Assembly (NCBI RefSeq): GCF_014194695.1
Contig: NZ_JACIAH010000006.1
Span: 248,001 to 312,000 of the forward strand
Direction: 5' to 3'
From: Rhizobium sp. BK399
Lineage (GTDB): Bacteria > Pseudomonadota > Alphaproteobacteria > Rhizobiales > Rhizobiaceae
Length of the DNA: 64,000 nucleotides
Shown: in pieces, positions 18,247-26,437 of the stretch
Position numbering within the stretch: position 1 is the first letter of the stretch
Layout of the letters: every line of letters begins with the position of its first letter
Position numbers and translations under genes: made by a program
Notes under the pieces: generated by a model
Databases searched by the model: none
What the model saw: the letters and a program-made list of their open reading frames with translations, nothing else
What the model was told of the DNA's origin: nothing

Positions 18247-19209
18247 TTATAGCTCTATTCTAGAAAGAAGGCTGCTCTTAAGTTTGGCTAGCGCTGCGAT
18301 GGCGAAATTTCGTTTGCCCACCCTCGGAAGGGCACCGCAGTTAACCAGGCCGTCGGCGACTGCCCGAGGGGATCCTATTGGCCATGGCGATACGGAGCGT
18401 GCCCGCGCTTCTTCGACAGCAAAATCGGTGCAAACCTGATCGGAGCGCTCCAACTGAACATAAAACTCAAGATCATGGTCTTGTGTCGTCAGAAAATAGC
18501 ACAAGTCGAATTTAAGTCCCATTTCGCTCGTCATTCGGTCCATCAGATGCATGAAGTGCCATGGCGTAAATACCCAAGCATGGACGTCGACATACTCACC
18601 ATCTTGCCACTTCTCCATAGCGTGAGGGAGAAAGCTGTCGTCGTGGAAGTAGGGCGCGTGATCTGCCCAACTATAGTTATCCCACAGTTTCCATGTATCC
18701 GCCCTTGTCACGTTGGCGAAATGGTCCATAACAACTCTTAGTCCCGGGCGGCGGCGGCGCTCGGAATGCGCTTGAATGACCTCTTCAAACGGGCTTAATC
18801 GTCGGAAGATGTCAAACGTAAACCGCTTGTCGGGTACTATTAAAAGCAGACGGCCGCCGATCTGTAGCGCGTCGTGCATCTCCCCAAGCCATCCCCGAAG
18901 GTCGGGGACGTGCTCAATAACATGTGCTGCGACGATGAAATCCAGAGGAGCTTTAGCACCAAGCATCTCCACAAGGGTTTGATCTCGCCACACAAAATCT
19001 ATCTTCTCCATCTCCGCAACCTGTTCATGCCCCTCATACTTTCTGACGAGCTCCTCAGTAGTGCAGTGATCGACATAGTAGACCTCCGCTTCATGGCGCC
19101 GAACTACCGGGCGGCTTAATGGGCCAATTTCGACGCCGCGTTTTCCTTTGGGCGTCCAATCTGCCAGCAGGCGTTCACGCCTCCTTTGCATAACAGCTTC
19201 ATAGCTCAC
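18247..19209 (-). CDS. Class I SAM-dependent methyltransferase, paralogue of 15011-15994
   Basis: This 320-residue methyltransferase has GKRGVEIGPLSRPVV (SAM loop), YYVDHCTTEEL, HVIEHVPDLRGWLGEMHDA, LLLIVPDKRFTFDIFRR and WVFTPWHFMHLM. It is a close paralogue of the product of 15011-15994 in opposite orientation. The GTG at 19209 is chosen as start, although an in-frame ATG lies further upstream. A near-perfect GGGAGGAGAAGG ribosome site sits directly before the GTG, and the N-terminus then aligns with the paralogue. It lies about 100 bp downstream of the large membrane protein and may be the last gene of the arabinose operon. The acceptor is unknown. Confidence 0.85.
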   Translation of the reverse strand: MSYEAVMQRRRERLLADWTPKGKRGVEIGPLSRPVVRRHEAEVYYVDHCTTEELVRKYEGHEQVAEMEKIDFVWRDQTLVEMLGAKAPLDFIVAAHVIEHVPDLRGWLGEMHDALQIGGRLLLIVPDKRFTFDIFRRLSPFEEVIQAHSERRRRPGLRVVMDHFANVTRADTWKLWDNYSWADHAPYFHDDSFLPHAMEKWQDGEYVDVHAWVFTPWHFMHLMDRMTSEMGLKFDLCYFLTTQDHDLEFYVQLERSDQVCTDFAVEEARARSVSPWPIGSPRAVADGLVNCGALPRVGKRNFAIAALAKLKSSLLSRIEL

Positions 19210-19305
19210 GCCTTCTCCTCCCAGGGTGCAACGCATTCGGCATTCGCTAAGCGGAACGAGTGCTGTGCCAAGAACAACAAGATCGGATAAAACCGTCAAG
19301 TGCAA

Positions 19306-21027
19306 TCACTCAGGAAATGAGGGAGCCCGGATTCTGCATGGTGGCTTTTCGTCGCCATATATCACCACCAACGCAACCGGCTTTTTCATGGAATCACTTC
19401 CGCTTACAGGGATGAGAAAACCCTGAAAGCCTTCCTCCGCGCCAATTGCCTTTGTAACGTCCGGGCGATCTTCTAGCGGCTTGGTGAAACCAAGCAGGCG
19501 CCCGTTCTGATCAAAGGCTAAAATCCAGGCAGGTGATCGCCCTTCCTCATCAGCGGCCCACCCTGAAGCCTGCCACTGATGTAAGGAGAGTTGAGTTATC
19601 GAGTCTACAGCTGACCGCGAGCATACTTGGTCTGAAGGTATATTTGCTCCTTCTAATACCTGATTTGCTGATGGCATCGGAAGCCCGCCCCACGTCGCAA
19701 ATATATTGAGTTTTTGGTTCCGCAGCATTTCCAAAGCAGGCCGAATCGCTGCTGCATTGGGAAAAAGTGATTTCAGTTGACTTTCGTGATCGACGCCAGA
19801 CGCGACGAAATAGGCGGCCCTCGTAGACCATTTTACGAAGCCGGAGTATGCTGCCGCGTTGTTCCGAAAGGTTGTCAAACCGACGCAGGTCACCATCAGA
19901 AACAGTAAGAGCGTAAACTTCGTCGGTTGTAGCTCGTATTTCTGGCACTTCAGCATTGCTTGTCGAATAAGAACCAACGAGATCGTCATGATCAGCAAAA
20001 GCATTGGCGTGCTGTAGCGAGACGAGAGTGCACTCTCAACTCCCATGGGCGTTCGTCCGTAGGAAGCAGCAGCGGCAGACGCACAAAGAAAGCTGCAGAG
20101 AGCGAAAAGTGCCGCCGATACCTTATCGACTGGTTTACCCTTCAACCAAGGAACGGCAGCGTAACGTGTGAACGCGGCAACGAGAATGAAGAAAGCAACA
20201 GCTCCCGCAGTGACCGAACTGTTCAGGTTGCTGGAGAATGGTCCACCCATCATTGAGAAGAAGTATACAGCCATATTCAACGGCGTCCGCAACGCCGCGT
20301 CTCCAACAACGGGAGGATCTCGTGTCAGCATGAGATCGACTGCGATTAGCAAGACACCAATAAGAGAAAATAAAAGCAGGCCCCGACGCGAGTATCGGAC
20401 GAGAATGAAGAAAATAACGATCGATATGGGTAGCGCGAACCCGCTCGCCATTGAGAAAACGCTGAATGCAGTCGCTGAAACTAGAGCTCCGAACCACCGA
20501 GCCTGACCTTGCCATTTAGTGCTTTCGGACAATCGAAGCGCACATATTAGGCTGAATACTGCTCCAATTAATACGAGATAGAATTCTGTCTGAAAGCCCC
20601 AAAGCAAGTTCTGCCATTGCACCATGGAAAGGCTAGAGGCGATTAGTACACTCGACACCGCCCAAAATTCCGCTCCTTTGCGTGTCCTATGAAACAAAAG
20701 AAACGCGATAAGTAACGACGTTAGCACCGCGCACATGACGATTACTATTACGAGAGGCCCGTTTGTCAAATTAAAGAAGAAATAGTCGAGAATAACTAGA
20801 ATTTTAGCCGTAGCAATAACGTGTTCGTTGTGAGCCTTGAAGAGATATCCAATTGATATTGTACCAGACGAATCTCGGGCCAAATCAATAAGAAAGTCCC
20901 ACTGGTCCCAAAACAGCGGTACAATGTAGTTCTCGCATACAAGATATATAGACCGCAATGATAACATTGTTGCGGTGAAAATTATGATCAGAAATGGCCA
21001 CGTTTCTTTTAGATGCCTACGAATCAT
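19306..21027 (-). CDS. Multi-pass membrane protein, probable GT-C glycosyltransferase
   Basis: The 573-residue protein has roughly ten to twelve hydrophobic segments and a C-terminal soluble domain of about 150 residues. After the first helix comes an acidic loop, PLFWDQWDFLIDL, followed by KAHNEHVIATAKILVILDYFF. Acidic residues in the first periplasmic loop are the hallmark of GT-C enzymes, which use polyprenyl-phosphate sugars outside the cytoplasm. It starts 17 bp after the GtrA-like gene, as GtrC genes do in gtrABC sets. Given the DprE1/DprE2/UbiA genes upstream, decaprenyl-phospho-arabinofuranose is the likely donor, which would make this an arabinofuranosyltransferase. I see no similarity by eye to a named GT-C family, so that is inference. 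Confidence 0.7.
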   Translation of the reverse strand: MIRRHLKETWPFLIIIFTATMLSLRSIYLVCENYIVPLFWDQWDFLIDLARDSSGTISIGYLFKAHNEHVIATAKILVILDYFFFNLTNGPLVIVIVMCAVLTSLLIAFLLFHRTRKGAEFWAVSSVLIASSLSMVQWQNLLWGFQTEFYLVLIGAVFSLICALRLSESTKWQGQARWFGALVSATAFSVFSMASGFALPISIVIFFILVRYSRRGLLLFSLIGVLLIAVDLMLTRDPPVVGDAALRTPLNMAVYFFSMMGGPFSSNLNSSVTAGAVAFFILVAAFTRYAAVPWLKGKPVDKVSAALFALCSFLCASAAAASYGRTPMGVESALSSRYSTPMLLLIMTISLVLIRQAMLKCQKYELQPTKFTLLLFLMVTCVGLTTFRNNAAAYSGFVKWSTRAAYFVASGVDHESQLKSLFPNAAAIRPALEMLRNQKLNIFATWGGLPMPSANQVLEGANIPSDQVCSRSAVDSITQLSLHQWQASGWAADEEGRSPAWILAFDQNGRLLGFTKPLEDRPDVTKAIGAEEGFQGFLIPVSGSDSMKKPVALVVIYGDEKPPCRIRAPSFPE

Positions 21028-21044
21028 CTAGTCGCTTTCGATTT

Positions 21045-21437
21045 TTATCCCGAGAAGGTGAAGTGTTTGTGCGCTAGATAGCTCGTTACCACTGGACTAA
21101 GAACGCCGATTCCGTGGGCTATCGTCTCTGAATGCCAAGTATACTTAACAAACGGGAACACCCAGTTGGCTAACCCTACGCTTACAAGCCAAACCTGAAT
21201 CAGTGCGATTAGATTGACGATTGCGAACCGCACATACTGCTCTTTTTGATTGCTCCCAGTCGCTTGAAACACGTATCGGCGATTGAGAACGAATGCAGCT
21301 GTCAATGCAACAGGGAACGCTAAGACAATTGCCACTTCATACGAAGTAACTAAATTGAAGCCCATACGTGCTGCCACATTGAGGCCAGCTGAAACGCCGC
21401 CAACCGCAAGAAACCGAGCGAGGGGGGTATGAATCAT
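21045..21437 (-). CDS. GtrA-family membrane protein, probable lipid-linked sugar flippase
   Basis: The 130-residue protein has four hydrophobic helices and the GtrA family marks: RFLAVGGVSAGLNVAARMG at the start, FPVALTAAFVLNRRYVF in the middle and LSPVVTSYLAHKHFTF at the end. GtrA proteins are thought to move polyprenyl-phosphate sugars across the inner membrane. The start abuts the stop of the methyltransferase gene (TAAATG). In mycobacteria a GtrA-like gene lies beside dprE1-dprE2, and the same neighbourhood occurs here. That supports flipping of decaprenyl-phospho-arabinose rather than glucose. Confidence 0.88.
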   Translation of the reverse strand: MIHTPLARFLAVGGVSAGLNVAARMGFNLVTSYEVAIVLAFPVALTAAFVLNRRYVFQATGSNQKEQYVRFAIVNLIALIQVWLVSVGLANWVFPFVKYTWHSETIAHGIGVLSPVVTSYLAHKHFTFSG

Positions 21438-22091
21438 TTACTTTACGGCCGTGACCAGAAATTGCTTTCCTAAGAGTTTCCATGCCAGCGGCATCCTTAG
21501 ATAAGCGCGCACGAAGAAATCGTTCGTCGGTGCATTGTTGTTCATCGTATAGGGCATAAAGCGGGGGATATTTTCTTCAATCCGGAAACCGGCGATCCGA
21601 AGGCCCTCCGCCAGTGACAGATGGGAGAGCGGCAGATAATGGTCGTAGAAGTCCCAGTATTCCTTATAGGCATACCGGATATTTGGGCCCATAATGATGA
21701 ACCGACCGCCAGGCTTCAGCACTTCGCGGACAGCTGTTAGGACCGTATCACACTCTTTCTTGTCCCGTAGATGTTCGAGAAAATTCGATGTGAAGACGAC
21801 GTCGGCAACCTCTCTGCCAACAACAGACAGATCCGTCGCCATCGAATTCCAGAAGGAGACTTCTGGGTTCAAGTATTTCGGGGCGTCCGGGTTAAGGTCG
21901 ACGGCCAGTTTCCGCGTCGCCTTCACGTTGTTGATGAACTCTCCATAGCCGCACGCCAGATCCAGTACAGTCGCATTCTGCGGAATCTTTTGATCGAAGA
22001 AGTGTTTGCACAGCACCTTCCACACACGATCGCGCCGAAGCAGGCCGGTTTGTTCGAAACGATCCTTATAGATTTTTGAAAGATCACTCAT
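21438..22091 (-). CDS. Class I SAM-dependent methyltransferase
   Basis: This 217-residue methyltransferase of the UbiE/COQ5-like type has VLDLACGYGEFINNV for SAM binding, KLAVDLNPDAPKYL, DVVFTSNFLEHLRDKKECD and VLKPGGRFIIMGPNIRY. It ends in a hydrophobic segment that may contact the membrane. It lies 31 bp after the FAD oxidoreductase gene and directly before gtrA, well inside the operon. It may methylate the sugar or the lipid-linked intermediate. The acceptor is not predictable from sequence. Confidence 0.87.
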   Translation of the reverse strand: MSDLSKIYKDRFEQTGLLRRDRVWKVLCKHFFDQKIPQNATVLDLACGYGEFINNVKATRKLAVDLNPDAPKYLNPEVSFWNSMATDLSVVGREVADVVFTSNFLEHLRDKKECDTVLTAVREVLKPGGRFIIMGPNIRYAYKEYWDFYDHYLPLSHLSLAEGLRIAGFRIEENIPRFMPYTMNNNAPTNDFFVRAYLRMPLAWKLLGKQFLVTAVK

Positions 22092-22122
22092 CTATTGCCC
22101 TCATTGAAGTGGAAGAAATTGC

Positions 22123-23409
22123 TTATCGGGGATTTACTGTCTCCGCCATCAGCCGCCCATAGCGAATGCTTTCGGCGACGCCTCTATCCTCCGGATAGTA
22201 GAAGCAGGTATCCGCAATCAGCAAACCCGATATCGCCGTCTCGATCGGCGGTAGCTTTTCCCTGAAGTTGGGTTGGCAGACCGGTTGTGCGTGGCGCAGC
22301 CGTCCAACGGTCGCCTCCATTAGATCGCCCGGTTCGATGGCCGGATTGATGCGCCTGATGTAACCGAATGCCTCATCGATGAACTGTTGGTCCGCCCAGC
22401 CCCATTTCGGCTGTGTCGTTGGCATGTAGTAGGGCACGTAGACGATGGTGTCCTTCACCGGTCGCAGATTGGAGAATTCGATGATGCCGGGAATTTCGAT
22501 CTCGGGATCGACGATGTTGACCCAGAAATTCTTTGTCACCGACTTCTTCAGCTTGAACAGCAGGCAGACGACGCCGATGTTGCGGATTGCGTTATATTTC
22601 TGAAGCCAGTCTGACGGCATGTCGGGCACGAGCTTCGAGATCAGCGGTGTCGGAACGGTCGATATCACGGCATCTGCCGGAAAGAAAAGTCCGCCCGCCG
22701 TGACGCCGGTAACGCGTCCTTCTGCCGTCTCGACCTTTTCGGCAGGAGAGGAGAGGTGAAGCCTGCCACCCTTCGCGGCAAAGTCCGAAACGAGGGCGTC
22801 GACCAGCGTCTGGCTGCCGCCGTCGATGAAGCCTAGCTCTTCCTGAAATATCGAGCGGCGGGAATTGCCAATGCGCTTGACGCGAGTGGCGATCCACGAG
22901 GCTGAAATGTCGTCCGAAAGCTCATAGAACTTCAGTTCCATCAGCCGCTTCCACATTTTATCGTAGACTTCCTTTCCCGAACCGCCTTCCAGCCACCGTC
23001 GCGCCGTCAGCGCTTCGATGGAGGCGAAATCCCTGCGTTTCGTCGTGAAGAACATCTGGAGGCCGGTGCGGAGCTTCGCGATCGGGCTCAGATGCGGGAA
23101 GGTCAGCAGCGATATGGGATCGCCCCAGGGATGCACCTTTCCCTTCATGTAGTAGCCCATCGACGTTGCCTTCCAGCGCATCCTGTCGCCGATGCCGAGC
23201 TCGTCCATCAGCGCGAAGGTCGGTGCATCCGACTTGCAGACGAAGTGATAGAAACGCTCGATCGAGAGGCCGCCGAAATCGAAATGCGCAGCCATGCCGC
23301 CTGGCACGGAATCGGCTTCGACAAGGTCGACTTCATGGCCCAGATTGACCGCCCTGTGGGCCGCGGCCAGTCCCATAGGCCCCGCGCCGATGACGACGAC
23401 ACGACTCAT
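22123..23409 (-). CDS. FAD-dependent oxidoreductase, amine-oxidase/protoporphyrinogen-oxidase-like
   Basis: The 428-residue protein begins with the dinucleotide fold VVVIGAGPMGLAAAHRA followed by LVEADSVPGGMAAHF. It ends with the FAD-binding segment GLLIADTCFYYPEDRGVAESIRYG. This is the layout of the flavin amine oxidase superfamily, which includes UDP-galactopyranose mutase-like proteins. The ATG at 23409 is preferred to an upstream in-frame start because AGGAG lies just before it. The gene sits between the epimerase and a methyltransferase in the arabinose operon, so it probably works on a sugar or polyprenyl intermediate. A mutase, a desaturase or an oxidase are all possible. Confidence 0.8.
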   Translation of the reverse strand: MSRVVVIGAGPMGLAAAHRAVNLGHEVDLVEADSVPGGMAAHFDFGGLSIERFYHFVCKSDAPTFALMDELGIGDRMRWKATSMGYYMKGKVHPWGDPISLLTFPHLSPIAKLRTGLQMFFTTKRRDFASIEALTARRWLEGGSGKEVYDKMWKRLMELKFYELSDDISASWIATRVKRIGNSRRSIFQEELGFIDGGSQTLVDALVSDFAAKGGRLHLSSPAEKVETAEGRVTGVTAGGLFFPADAVISTVPTPLISKLVPDMPSDWLQKYNAIRNIGVVCLLFKLKKSVTKNFWVNIVDPEIEIPGIIEFSNLRPVKDTIVYVPYYMPTTQPKWGWADQQFIDEAFGYIRRINPAIEPGDLMEATVGRLRHAQPVCQPNFREKLPPIETAISGLLIADTCFYYPEDRGVAESIRYGRLMAETVNPR

Positions 23410-23419
23410 GATGCTCTCC

Positions 23420-24355
23420 TCAGAAGTCAAGAATGATCCCCGCATAGCGGGGATCGAGGAAGGTTTCGGTCATCGCCTTGCGCAGCGGCGTAGCCTTGAT
23501 CCCAAAAATGCCCTCCCAGTCGATGACGGGGAAGGTTTCGGGGATGACGAGCGCTTCCAGCTGGCTGGTGGTGAACGGCGGGTTCTTGCTGAATTTGCCG
23601 TAGACGAAAAGCAGCGCCCAGAACAGACCGTAGGGGATGTGCACGATCCTGGCCTTGGGCTTGACGATATGGTGGATCACCTCGATCAGCTCGCCGTAGT
23701 GGATCTGTTCGAGACCGGAAATATCGTAGGTGCCCGTCTTGCGGCGCTCCAGGCTGGAGGCGATGATGGCGGCGAAATCGCCGACATAGAGCGGCTGGCG
23801 AATGAACTTTCCGTCGCTCGGAATGGGGAAAACCGACGCGCGGTCCATGAAGCGACGCAGCCAGCCGAGATGCTTGCGGTCGAACCAGCCGAACATCAAC
23901 GTGGGACGCAGCACCACATGCGGGATGTCGTCGACGGTGTCGATGAATTGCTCTTGTGTGGTCTTGGTCCGTGTGTAGAAGTCGTCAGCCTTGGAATTGA
24001 CCACCGACGAGGAGATGTGGACGAAGTAAGGCGTCTTGTGCTCGCGCATGGCGGCGACAATACATTTCGTGGCTGTCACGTTGTTGTCGATGAATTCCCG
24101 CTCGACGAGGCCGCCGATCTGCGCCTGGTTGAGGACGAGCGCATCGGCGCCGGCCAGGGCCTCGCTCCAGGCGCCCGGGTTTGCGAGATCGGCTTCGATC
24201 ACCTCGATCTCGGGATGCATCCGCCGCAGCAGCGCCGTGTTGGTCGGATGCTTGTCGATGCCGACGATCTTCAGACCGGGCTTGTCCTTTAGTCGGGCAA
24301 TGAGGTTTTGGCCAGCAAGGCCTGCCGCTCCGGTAATGATGATCTTCTGCGTCAT
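23420..24355 (-). CDS. NAD-dependent epimerase/dehydratase
   Basis: The 311-residue extended SDR protein starts KIIITGAAGLAGQNLIARL (Gly-rich NAD loop) with an acidic IVGIDKHPTN strand end. It has VHISSSVV and the catalytic pair in FYTRTK (YxxxK). The start ATG at 24355 overlaps the stop of the DprE2-like gene by ATGA, so the two are translationally linked. It probably changes the stereochemistry or oxidation state of a sugar nucleotide or lipid-linked sugar used by this locus. No specific substrate motif is recognisable. Its stop lies only 10 bp before the oxidoreductase start. Confidence 0.85.
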   Translation of the reverse strand: MTQKIIITGAAGLAGQNLIARLKDKPGLKIVGIDKHPTNTALLRRMHPEIEVIEADLANPGAWSEALAGADALVLNQAQIGGLVEREFIDNNVTATKCIVAAMREHKTPYFVHISSSVVNSKADDFYTRTKTTQEQFIDTVDDIPHVVLRPTLMFGWFDRKHLGWLRRFMDRASVFPIPSDGKFIRQPLYVGDFAAIIASSLERRKTGTYDISGLEQIHYGELIEVIHHIVKPKARIVHIPYGLFWALLFVYGKFSKNPPFTTSQLEALVIPETFPVIDWEGIFGIKATPLRKAMTETFLDPRYAGIILDF

Positions 24356-25089
24356 ATATTCATCCGATTGAATATTCTTGCCGGCATCGCGCGGATGGTC
24401 AGCATGATGTAGCGCCAGAACCACGGCGCATAAACGACCGGCCCGCCGCGGTCGGCCGCGCGACGAACGACAGCGGCGACTTGCGAGGCGGTTGCCCACA
24501 GCGGGCCGTTGCGGTCGAAGCCTTCCGTCATTGGTGTGATCGTCGGCCCCGGCTTGACGATGACTGCGCGCGGGCCGTGGTCGGCAAAGCGGTGGGCAAT
24601 CCCTTCCACAAGTACTGCAAGGCCTGCCTTGGCTGCGCCATAGACGAAATTCGCCCGCCGCCCGCGGTCGCCAGCTACCGAGCCGATAACGACCAGCGAG
24701 CCGCGCCCCTGCCGTTCCAACTCCGACGCGGCCGCAAGGCTCCAGGCGGCAGCGGAGTTGAAATTGACCCTGGCGATCTCTTCCACGATGGACAGGTCCC
24801 GCTCGGCATCGGCCTGTTCGCCGAGAATGCCGTAGGCAATGAGAACGTGGTCTACGCCCCCCAGTCGCCGGACGAAATCGCCGAACGCGGCCTCAATCCC
24901 TTGCGTTTGGGCAAGATCGTGGATGGCCGTTTCCGCGCTGTGAGCGCCGCGTATCGTCAGGTCTGTGGCGATGGAGGAGAGCTTTGCGGCCTGGCGGCCG
25001 ACAAGCAGGAGATCGGCGCCTTCGGCCGCGTAAAGCCGCGTCGTTGCCTCTGCGATCGCAGATGTCGCGCCGAGAACAATCACTCGCAA
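24352..25089 (-). CDS. dprE2: Decaprenylphospho-beta-D-erythro-pentofuranosid-2-ulose 2-reductase (DprE2-like SDR)
   Basis: DprE2 reduces the 2-keto intermediate made by DprE1 to decaprenyl-phospho-D-arabinofuranose. The 245-residue SDR has the cofactor loop VLGATSAIAEATTRLYA, the catalytic Ser in VVIGSVAGDRG, YGAAK (YxxxK) and a hydrophobic C-terminus with YAPWFWRYIMLTIRAMP, as in DprE2. The TTG at 25089 is chosen. AGGAG lies 9 bases upstream, homologues begin at RVIVLGA, and the choice avoids overlap with dprE1. An in-frame start at 25155 would overlap dprE1 by 50 bp. The gene follows dprE1 directly, as in mycobacteria. Confidence 0.87.
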   Translation of the reverse strand: MRVIVLGATSAIAEATTRLYAAEGADLLLVGRQAAKLSSIATDLTIRGAHSAETAIHDLAQTQGIEAAFGDFVRRLGGVDHVLIAYGILGEQADAERDLSIVEEIARVNFNSAAAWSLAAASELERQGRGSLVVIGSVAGDRGRRANFVYGAAKAGLAVLVEGIAHRFADHGPRAVIVKPGPTITPMTEGFDRNGPLWATASQVAAVVRRAADRGGPVVYAPWFWRYIMLTIRAMPARIFNRMNI

Positions 25090-25105
25090 TTTGCCGCACT
25101 CCTGT

Positions 25106-26437
25106 TCATTGCGCCACCCTCTTCCAGAAATGTGACTGGAAATGGGGGTCGACATGCTGGGCGAAATCTTCCCATTGGCTGTAACCGGCGCGGAACATAT
25201 CGGCGGGGATCCTGCCGTCCTTGGCCGGATAGAGCCGACCGCCGGCTTCGCGTACGATCGCGTCCAACCGCCCCATCAGCCGCAGAGTGACTTCTCCGCG
25301 ATTGGGAAAGTCCAGCGCCAGGGTCGTTCCGGGGCGCGGAAAGGACAGCATGCCGGGCGAGAGTCTGTCGCCGAAGGTCTTTAGGACAGCCAGGAACGAT
25401 CCTTCCCCAGCAGTCGAGATCGTTTCCAGCATGGCCTTGGTGGCGTCCCTTTCGTTTTCCGGCGGGACGACGGATTGATATTGATACATGCCTGCCCTGC
25501 CGTACATGCGATACCAGTGACCTATCGCATCTAGGGGATAGAAGAAGGGATGGATCGGCACCGCTTCACGTCCCGCCTTACGCTTGCCATTCCAATAGTA
25601 CAACCCGTTGAACGCGCCTATCGACAGCCTATTCAGGATAAAAGCGGGAAAATTCAACGGCATTGTCAACTTGGGTTCGGCATTGGAAGGCAGGCGCGCG
25701 CCCTTCGACGCATGGTTTCCGCGCGTGAAAAGGCCGCGGCCGAGATCCTTGCCCTTCGCCAGGCAATCGATCCAGGAAACTGTGTACTCGTATCCCTCGC
25801 TTTCCTGGGCGATCTGGAAGAATTCGTCCAGATTGGCGAAGGGGATGTTCTCGGCCTCCATGATGGCGCTGCCGATACTCATCACCTCGATCTCCGCCCA
25901 GGTGATGATGCCCGTCAGCCCGAGGCCGCCGATCGTTGCCGCGAACAGCCCGGTATTGTCCTGCGGCGTCAGCTCGAGTTCCGTGCCGTCAGATCGCAGC
26001 AGGCCGATGCGCTTCACCCATCGCCCCAGCGTGCCGGCGCGATGATGGTTCTTGCCATGCACGTCGTTGGCGATTGCACCGCCGAGCGTCACGAAGCGTG
26101 TGCCGGGTGTCACAGGCAGGAAGAGCCCCCGCCTTATCAGCATCTTTAGGAGCGTATCGAACGAGACGCCGGCTTCCGCCCGCAGAATCCGCAACTCGGG
26201 TTCGAAGAAGATCGCCCTGTCGAGCGAGGTCATTTCGAGCAGCGCACCATCGGGATTGAGGCACGTGTCGCTGTAGGAGCGGCGCAAGCCCGTTGCGAGA
26301 AGGTGTAACCCTTCGTCACGCGCGGCAACAAGCGCCCGGGGCAGGTCATCGCGCCACAGCGGGCGGGCCACTTGGTGCGGCGCGCGCAGCACTCCTCCCC
26401 ATGAGCGGATGTCGTTGGAACGCGAAAACCGGATCAT
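25106..26437 (-). CDS. dprE1: Decaprenylphosphoryl-beta-D-ribose 2'-oxidase (DprE1-like)
   Basis: DprE1 oxidises decaprenyl-phospho-ribose at C2 with bound FAD, the first half of the epimerisation to arabinose. The 443-residue product has GLRRSYSDTCLN and the FAD-contact stretch FVTLGGAIANDVHGKNHH that is diagnostic of this family within the FAD/FMN oxidases. It also has KTFGDRLSPGMLSFPRPG and a C-terminal YPAKDGRIP. The ATG at 26437 overlaps the stop of the UbiA gene (ATGA). The residue that I align from memory with the benzothiazinone-reactive Cys of the mycobacterial enzyme is Ala350 here (FLAVLKTFG). The length is close to the mycobacterial protein. Confidence 0.92.
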   Translation of the reverse strand: MIRFSRSNDIRSWGGVLRAPHQVARPLWRDDLPRALVAARDEGLHLLATGLRRSYSDTCLNPDGALLEMTSLDRAIFFEPELRILRAEAGVSFDTLLKMLIRRGLFLPVTPGTRFVTLGGAIANDVHGKNHHRAGTLGRWVKRIGLLRSDGTELELTPQDNTGLFAATIGGLGLTGIITWAEIEVMSIGSAIMEAENIPFANLDEFFQIAQESEGYEYTVSWIDCLAKGKDLGRGLFTRGNHASKGARLPSNAEPKLTMPLNFPAFILNRLSIGAFNGLYYWNGKRKAGREAVPIHPFFYPLDAIGHWYRMYGRAGMYQYQSVVPPENERDATKAMLETISTAGEGSFLAVLKTFGDRLSPGMLSFPRPGTTLALDFPNRGEVTLRLMGRLDAIVREAGGRLYPAKDGRIPADMFRAGYSQWEDFAQHVDPHFQSHFWKRVAQ

